This document shows positions 57,690 through 64,000 of a DNA stretch of 64,000 nucleotides, one piece after another. This stretch comes from Amyelois transitella (Eukaryota; Arthropoda; Insecta; Lepidoptera; Pyralidae): assembly GCF_032362555.1 (NCBI RefSeq), contig NC_083522.1:7666001-7730000 (forward strand), written 5' to 3'. Each line of letters starts with the position of its first letter. The stretch's first letter is position 1. The translations under genes were made by a program, and so were the position numbers. The notes under the pieces were generated by a model that saw nothing but the letters and a program-made list of their open reading frames with translations, did not search any database and was not told the origin of the DNA.

Positions 57690-57771
57690 ATGGCTTCGGG
57701 AGCCATGCATGCGAGTGCCCTGGCGCTGTTGGTCTTCTCAACGATGATCAATGCTCTCACTATGGATGAAG
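57690..57771 (+). CDS. Signal-peptide exon of a secreted protein, possibly an odorant-binding protein
   Basis: Reading from the ATG: a start, a hydrophobic core ALALLVFSTMI, a likely signal-peptidase site after INA, then LTMDE and the donor GGTAAAATT (phase 1). This is the usual shape of the first coding exon of lepidopteran odorant-binding proteins, many of which begin the mature protein with LT(M/K)(D/E)E and have an intron close behind. No second exon with the expected cysteines was found in the remaining 6 kb, so the gene, if real, has a long first intron. A possible acceptor (TTTTTCTCAATAG) precedes the ATG, suggesting a separate 5' UTR exon. Any other small secreted protein would also fit. 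Confidence 0.45.
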
Positions 57772-58435
57772 GTAAAATTATTTATTTATTAGATATTAAT
57801 GTGATTCATAAGTACTCAGGTACGATTCATGCGCTAAATAAAAAAGGAACGTGTAGGTTTAATTATTTTTTCAGCCTTAAAGCGCTTTTAAAATTTCCAG
57901 AATAACTATAACACAAAAGGAATTTTCTCATACAAATTTAAAGTGGTATGAAACCTCATAATTCAGACTTCCTTCTTGATTGGGATGGCACGAAATATTA
58001 TTATTTTTTTAAGTGACTTAAACTTGGCTTTAAAATTCGGTGGTTGGTTGAAGTGGTCAATGTTTTCAACTTAACGTTATTATTATTTTTTAATTTTAGA
58101 AACGAATGATGTCTTATGTTACGATATTTTAAATTTCGAAACGACATTAACACAGCCGTTTACTAAAGCCGAATGAGGTGCTATTTCTGTGCTCATTAGC
58201 AGAGACGCGGGAATAGGAATAGAATACGCAAGAATATGGCGCGGGATGATTAACCGCTGTTGTTCCGGTAGCATGCTTGGCAGTTTTGTTATTTTTACTA
58301 GAATTTTTTTTTAACTATGTCAAGACTAATATCTATCTAAATAATGAGTATAGAGCTACTTACTCCTGTTTTGTAACTGTGTATCAGGTGGGTAAGAAAG
58401 ACACAGTTTCAATGTGCTTATTTCTTCAGTTGCTA
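57772..58435. other. AT-rich DNA, probably intron of the gene starting at 57690
   Basis: Nothing supported. Confidence 0.35.
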
Positions 58436-59045
58436 GAATGAAAGAAAGAAAGAAAGAAAGAAAAATCTTTATTTGGCGCAATATGTAACATAACATTTTC
58501 ATTCATAAACAGAGATAAAAATAAAAAAATACATGATGCGACCAAAAGGGTTTCCACTCAGCATATGCATGTGTATGATGAGGTTACACAATGCGCTGAT
58601 TTTCAGTGGAACCTAGTACGGAGGCTTTGCCATTCAATATGAAGGATACATATTAAAAATATCAACACAAAATAACAAGAAGACAGCAGTGCTAGGGAGT
58701 TAATATATGTTGAGTATGAGCGTGAGTGTAACTAGGTATGTTCTTATTGTTGAAGCAAAGTAGACAAAAGGTAGGCAGAAGGAAACTACAGAAAAATGCA
58801 AAGGGTATGTAAAGGTTTGCTGTTATGTATTGGATTGAGATTGTAGTAAGTGACTTTTCAGTTTATCTTTGAAGTGTGATACCGTAGTGCAGTTACGCAC
58901 AGGTGGCGGAAGACTGTTCCAACACTTCGTAGCAGCGTATCGGAAGCTGCCACGAAAAGCAGCTGTATTGTGTTGTGGAAATATTAACCGAGTTGCAGTC
59001 CCCATTAGACATTGTGGGAACTGTAATTTTTGATAGAGATAGGTA
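58436..59045 (-). mobile_element. LINE 3' end (CR1/Jockey-like), 5'-truncated
   Basis: On the minus strand the C-terminus of a reverse-transcriptase ORF is readable: MGTATRLIFPQHNTAAFRGS, then FRYAATKCWNSLPPPVRNC and SHFKDKLKSHLL, a typical closing module (fRyaaxxxWNsLPxxvR). The stop is near 58823, then about 380 bp of 3' UTR ends with AAATAAAGATTTTTC and (TTTC)n. The microsatellite tail fits CR1-group LINEs. Confidence 0.8.
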
Positions 59046-59242
59046 GGTGTGTAAGTTTATGTTTTTTATAATGTTTTAACTTGTCGTAACGAACATCGGC
59101 TAACAGTTATGGCTTCTTTAGACAAAGAACGATAGTACTAGTGGTATTCGACCCTTGGTTGCCTTTTGCGTCTGATACCTTAATTCATTCTTATTACGAC
59201 GACTAACGCACTATTTTAGGTTAAGCTCTGGCAAATATGTTT

Positions 59243-59533
59243 AATAATAAAATACATACATACATACATATACATATAATCACGTCTATATCCCTTACGG
59301 GGTAGACAGAGCCAACAGTCCTGAGCGGACTGATAGGCCACGTTCAGCTATTTGGCTTTAAGATAGAATTGAGATTCGAATAGTGACAAGTTGCTAGCCT
59401 ATCGCCTAAAAAAAGAATCTCAAGTTTGTAAGCCTATCCCTTAGTCGCCTTTTACGACATCCATGGGAAAGAGATGGAGTGGTCCTATTCTTTTTTGAAT
59501 TGGTGCCGGGAACCACACGGCAATAATAAAATA
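59243..59533 (-). repeat. Full-length family A element with a perfect 12-bp target-site duplication
   Basis: The element (59255-59521, 267 bp) is flanked by AATAATAAAATA at 59243-59254 and 59522-59533. It begins, minus strand, with TGCCGTGTGGTTCCCGGCAC and ends with ACGTGATTATATGTATATG and (TATG)n. The 12-bp duplication shows insertion by LINE-type retrotransposition. Best reference copy in the window. Confidence 0.93.
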
Positions 59534-60230
59534 TACTGCAATAAAGATTTTATTGGACATTACCAATTTATTATCAGCGCTACCTTCAAAAATTTTGCTT
59601 CATAGAAATTAAAGCGAGTGGATATGACGTCAGGTGGCAGAGGCCGAAATCGTAAATGAGGTTCAGGGATAGATATCCGTTCGCTCATTAATATGTACGT
59701 ACGTGTGGGCAGACATTAGAGTGCTATAATATTCTGTGGATACGACCTAATAATACCTATTCGGCAAGCAATAACTATCGAATAATGTTAGACCTAGCCT
59801 AGTAACAATATCTTATGAATGGGAAATCGAGGTGGGATGCAATAAGACAACATTTTCTAATAATCTTTGATTCAGATTTGTATGTTAAGAAATTGCGATA
59901 TTTTTTGGTTGAATTTTTTTATTCGTGTGAATATTTAATAAATAAATATATATCTACTTATTTCTTAACTAAATAAAAAATGTTCTATTCTGCATTATGA
60001 AGCGAAAGTGTGTTCTATAGTTACCTGTGTTTGAATTATTTAACATCATATAATTAGGCTTTTAAGCAAACATTGCGCTATCAGTACATACCTACCTATG
60101 TATATCCAATTAACATCTTGAAGGCACCATACATAATTCAATAGGTACATACGGCTAATTCACACGAGCTTAGTTATGAAGACATCGGTTGTCGGTTATG
60201 ACTGTGTATAAGTCCTGTTATACTACTCGT
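59534..60230. other. Intergenic or intronic DNA
   Basis: No exon or repeat recognised. Confidence 0.35.
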
Positions 60231-60231
60231 A

Positions 60232-60735
60232 TACATACATACATATAATCACGTTTATATCCCTTGCGGGGTAGACAGAGCCAATAGTCTTGTAAATACT
60301 GATAGGCCACGTTCAGCTATTTGGCTTTAAGATAGAATTGAAATTCAAATAGTGACAGGTTGCTAGCCCATCGCCTAAAAGAAGAATCCCAAGTTTATGA
60401 GCCTACCTATATATATATATTATAAGTTAATACGAAAATGTGTGTTTGTTACTGTTTCGTGAAATATTTACTAGACGGATTTGCATGAAACATTGCAGTA
60501 TTAATAAGAAAAGGACCACTCCGTCCCTTTCGCATGGATGTAAAAGGCGACTATGTAATAAGCCTATATGGGTATACATGAGATTCTTCTCTTAGGCGAT
60601 GGGCCAGCATCCTGTCACTATTTAAATCTCAATTCTATCATTAAGCCAAACAGCTAAACGTGGCCTGTCAGTCTTTTCAAGACTGCTGGCTCTATCTACC
60701 CTGAAAGGTATATGGACGTGATGGTATGTATATAT
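60232..60735. repeat. Two family A copies, tail-out, around an unrelated 90-bp spacer
   Basis: 60232-60410 is in minus orientation (CATACATACATATAATCACG to GAATCCCAAGTTTATGAGCC). 60500-60735 is in plus orientation (AAAGGACCACTCCGTCCC to GGTATATGGACGTGATGGTA). Together they could fold into a long hairpin. Confidence 0.8.
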
Positions 60736-61069
60736 GTTTAGGTAGCAGGATGAGTATAATTATTAACAGAGGAGTCTTATTAGTATGCTTTATTAACAGA
60801 CGAGTATTAGTATGCTTCATTTTCATAGCTGCATCAATAAATACTAAGCTATTGTGAACAGTTTTCGCCACTGAATCGTCTGTTCGCCTCTTAAACAAAC
60901 CCCGGCTAATCCATCTGTCACAGTTAGTTGTGACGTGTCGGCGTGTGAGCACTTACCGTCGCTTAAATGTTAGACTTGGGAACTGTAACCATTTCTTGAA
61001 GGTTTCTCTTGTTAAAGTTTGTCTTTATTGATGCTAAAGTGTTGCCAATTTATAAAAACTAATACATAC

Positions 61070-61375
61070 AAATAGCTGAACGTGGCCATTCAGTCTTTTC
61101 AAGTCTCTTGGCTCTGTCTATCCCAAGGGATATAGACGTGACCATATGTATGTATGTACGTACATACATATAGTCTTGTCTGTATCTCTTGCGGGGTAGA
61201 CACGGCTAAACAGTCTTGAAAAGACCGATATGCCACGTTCAGCTGTTTGGCATTATGATAGAATTGAGATTCGAATAGTGACAGGATGATAGCGCATCGC
61301 CTACAAGAAGAATCCCAAGTTCATTAGCCTTAGTCGCCTTTTACGACATCAATAGGAAAGATATGGAGATATAAA
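61070..61375. repeat. Two family A copies fused tail to tail
   Basis: The plus-strand 3' part (GCTGAACGTGGCCATTCAGT to GACGTGACCATATG) meets a minus-strand copy (TATAGTCTTGTCTGTATCTC to AAAGATATGGAG) through the palindromic junction TATGTATGTACGTACATACA. The outer arms can pair over about 75 bp. Confidence 0.85.
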
Positions 61376-62642
61376 ACTAATTTTAATTCCTTGCTTATAA
61401 CCGGTCCTTCTATGTAAAGTACCTATTCAATTTAACGAAATGGTCACTTAATGACAAAAATCGGAGGATCAAAAGTTAGTGGGTCACAGAACATATGGTG
61501 GAGAGAAGAAGGCATACCTTCCATATAGGTTTGCTTGCGTAATTTATATATTTCTCGCTATGGGTCGAATATGGTCGTGTAAGGGTCACGCAAGTCTCCG
61601 AATGATAAATAATGTACTTGACGAATCAACGGACGTATATTTATCACGTCTATATCATTACGGGGTAGACAGTACATAGACATAGTCACACGAATTAGGA
61701 AACGTTTGGGTGATGTTATAATTCCCTGTAATCATGGAATATTATAAGAATCCAAGACCTTTTACAAGGCTTTCATTGGATTAATTCAAAATGATTGTTT
61801 TCTCTTAACAAAAGGAGTTATTCTAAAAAATCATTACCTAAGCTATCCCAATAATAATCCATGAGACATGTAAATGATTCAATTTGTAGGCGTATTGTAA
61901 TAAATGTGTACACATAAGGCGCAGACCTTCATAAATCGCACGATCCCTTTGCTCAGATTTGCAAATTATTTACTTTTTATATCCGATGGGAAAAAGGATT
62001 TGGTTGTCAACCGACTTCACAAAAAGATGTTCTCATTTCAGTGCGTAAAAAAAAGGATTAGTGTAAGCCGACTTCACAAAATGAGGTTCTCTCTCAGTGC
62101 GTAAAAACTTTGAGTTCTTTTAGGTAGAAATAACGCCAGGATGATGATTGTGTAATTAAATAAAATATTTGCATCTCTGCTGTTTACAGTACAGTTAAGT
62201 TTTATTAATTTAATTTAACTGTATAGATAAAATACGAGATGGCAAAATGAAAATATAAAAAATAATAATTTAACGCAAAAATTGCCAATAATTTAACACT
62301 GGTCGAAACGAAACAGTATAATGATTCTTAAAAAACGCAAAAGGCGTGTAAAAACCAATTTTAATAAAAAAACATCAAAGAAAATTATAATGAAATCCAC
62401 AGGAGTGTCGTAATGCACGTGCAACAGTGACATCATTATCAATTTAGGTCCAGGATTCAGGTTAACCCACGCATATTACCTATAAGAGAATTGACGACCA
62501 AAGGATTAATTGTTGATTTTACGGGATTTATGTACGAACACCGATTTTGAGGAATTCGATTTGAATCTACGATTGTGCGCTAGAGCACACCTATCCTATA
62601 AGGTGGATAAAAAAGTAACATCTTCAGAGTTACATATATAGT
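61376..62642. other. Intergenic or intronic DNA
   Basis: A family A crumb (CACGTCTATATCATTACGGG) lies at about 61638-61668. A local duplication CCGACTTCACAAAAAGATGT / CCGACTTCACAAAATGAGGT is at about 62010-62090. No gene supported; a 66-codon frame at 61479-61679 has no family likeness. Confidence 0.35.
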
Positions 62643-62945
62643 GTTCTAGCTGTACCCGCGAGTTCGTCCGCGTGGAATAGTTATTTTTGGCATAATTGAA
62701 GCCCAAGGATCAATGATTTGTTCAATATATAAAAAATAATTATCAAGAATGAATAATTTGCCCCGTGATTTATCACATTTTCTATTATTTCTTTGCTCTT
62801 TATAGTTGCAGGGTGATGTTATATAGCCTAAAGCCTTCCCCGGTCTATTCAACGCAAAAATAATTTTTAAATTCGAACCAGTAGTTCCTGAGATAAGCTC
62901 GTTCAAACAAACAAACAAACTCTTCAGCTTTATATAGATAATATA
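62643..62945 (-). mobile_element. Non-autonomous Helitron (Lep1-like)
   Basis: On the minus strand: TATATAAAGCTGAAGAGTTT at the 5' end, CTCAGGAACTACTGGTTCGA inside, and CCACGCGGACGAACTCGCGG then GTACAGCTAGA at the 3' end. Confidence 0.82.
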
Positions 62946-62954
62946 ATTACATAC

Positions 62955-63203
62955 ATTTTTTTTTTAATATATACGGGACAAATTACATAGATTGAGTTAG
63001 CCTCGATGTAAGTTCGAGACTTGTGTTACGAGATACTAACACAACGATACTATATTTTATAATAAATACATATATAGATAAACATCCAAGACCCAGGTTA
63101 ATCAGAGAAAGTTCGTTTCTCATCATACTCTGGCCGAGATTCGAACCCGGGACCTCCGGTGACACAGACAAGCGCACTACCGCTGCGCCACAGAGGCCGT
63201 CAA
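62955..63203 (-). repeat. tRNA-headed SINE (family T), second copy
   Basis: The head has TGGCGCAGCGG (A box) and GGGTTCGAATC (B box), the body AACCTGGGTCTTGGATG, and it ends in TTGTCCCGTATATATT then a T/A-rich tail. About the same length and ends as 8925-9186. Confidence 0.85.
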
Positions 63204-63279
63204 ATATACATATAATCACATAGTTTTAAGAATCCGATTCGGCGTAAACGCTTTTTTTCCCTTCAAAAGTGTTTCTCAT

Positions 63280-63440
63280 ATGGATTTCGATAGTAAAAAG
63301 CGAAATAGCGATAGTTTTTCGCGTGATAGGAATGGCGACGCGCGTGTCAAGCTACGGGGTTTCGCGACACCAGTTTCCGATCCAAGCTATCTCAACATGA
63401 TGAGTTTCGTCAAATTCTTAGCGTGTCGGCTGTGGTGGTT
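63280..63440 (+). CDS. Unassigned first coding exon, N-terminus of a possible membrane protein
   Basis: From the ATG at 63280 there are 53 codons plus 2 nt up to a consensus donor TT|GTAAGTAC. The peptide starts polar and charged (MDFDSKKRNSDSFSRDRNGD), then ARVKLRGFATPVSDP and, at the splice point, a hydrophobic SFVKFLACRLWW that looks like the start of a membrane segment. Codon use is GC-richer than the surroundings and contains several CpG-rich codons (GCG, CGC), as in real insect exons. A pyrimidine run followed by CAAAAG lies just upstream. The exon is too short for a simple ORF cut-off. I do not recognise the protein; continuing exons would lie right of the window. Confidence 0.5.
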
Positions 63441-64000
63441 GTAAGTACTTGCGCGGACAGTCTCCACCCTCGATGAAAGTCATCGTACTCGAACAGTTCT
63501 TTCAGTGAGCCAGGACGAGTAGGGCATAGGACAGTAGGTGTGCCATAGACGGGGGGACAGATGTCACGCAATAAGGACATTAAAAAAAATACCCCATTGC
63601 GTATAACAAAATCTCTCTATCCTAATACGGTTAATGATGTGATAAAATGTATGCATGCATTGTGTTTTCAACTATCAAGAAACTCGTTTACCAGCCAGCT
63701 GATTCGGCCGGATCGGTTACCATATAAGGTCGCGTGAGACATCACCCACGTACATTTCTGTCGTAATTTGTAAGGGCATGATGTCTGTTCCATGCTATTT
63801 ATGTAAGTATTCAAGATAAATTTATGATTCGTGTTCAATTTAATGCGTTTGTACCTACTTGCATTACAGCTTGTTGATTCTGGGTATTGTAGTGTATTTA
63901 TGTTTGTCATTGGGGAAGGCCTACGTGCAGCAGTGGTCGTCTTACGGCTGAAATGATCAAGTCAAGAAAAACAAAGTAAATCATCAAAGGAGGTACCGCT
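63441..64000. other. Probable intron / edge of window
   Basis: 63905-63960 resembles a lepidopteran LINE 3' fragment (GGCCTACGTGCAGCAGTGG). No other feature supported. Confidence 0.4.

Noticed and set aside
58439-58463. (GAAA)n microsatellite as an independent feature
   Set aside because: It is the 3' terminal repeat of the minus-strand LINE at 58436-59045.
63120-63203. tRNA gene, minus strand
   Set aside because: Same reason; second copy of the tRNA-headed SINE.
1-64000. LTR retrotransposon, endogenous virus or Polinton
   Set aside because: Looked for long terminal repeats, gag/protease/integrase, capsid or envelope-like frames; none seen.

Overview
The window looks like nuclear DNA of a lepidopteran (moth or butterfly). 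Genes are split by short AT-rich introns with GT..AG ends. The repeats are of lepidopteran type: Helitrons whose 5' end reads TCTATACTAATATTATAAAG and whose 3' end carries a CGCGGACGAAGTCGCG hairpin, tRNA-headed SINEs, and a SINE-like family (called family A here) ending in (TATG)n. Bacterial features, CRISPR arrays and LTR or virus-like elements were not seen. All gene models were built by hand from reading frame, splice sites and remembered family sequences; no search was run.

Layout. 1-930: partial open LINE endonuclease, minus strand. 1.97-2.85 kb: first two coding exons of an excitatory amino-acid transporter, minus strand, the rest lying left of the window. 2.9-14 kb: gene-poor, with hairpins, a broken Tc1-like transposon, SINEs and minisatellites. 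14.1-33.96 kb: gene-dense block with Supt7l (+), Cks (-), a ZAD/C2H2 zinc-finger gene (-), a delta/epsilon GST (+), HemK2/N6AMT1 (-), Snapin (-) and LRRC49 (-). 35.4-40.6 kb: LANCL3 (+) followed 110 bp later by a six-exon ionotropic receptor (+). 43.1-55.5 kb: FAF1, 16 exons, minus strand. 55.5-64 kb: mostly repeats, with a signal-peptide exon at 57.7 kb and an unassigned exon at 63.3 kb, both on the plus strand.

Most genes are unrelated housekeeping loci: transcription coactivator, cell cycle, vesicle/lysosome adaptor, translation-factor methylation, tubulin glutamylation and p97/ubiquitin adaptor. The GST, the ionotropic receptor and the possible odorant-binding-protein exon suit insect detoxification and chemosensation, but nothing shows that they act together. 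Notable points are: (i) Snapin and HemK2 are separated by one base on one exon, so they may be bicistronic; (ii) family A shares its 3' tail with an RTE-like LINE present here, suggesting that this LINE mobilises it; (iii) two SINE insertions sit on 5' splice sites of FAF1, one having duplicated the donor in its target-site duplication and the other possibly supplying the donor; (iv) several long near-perfect hairpins lie outside recognised repeats.
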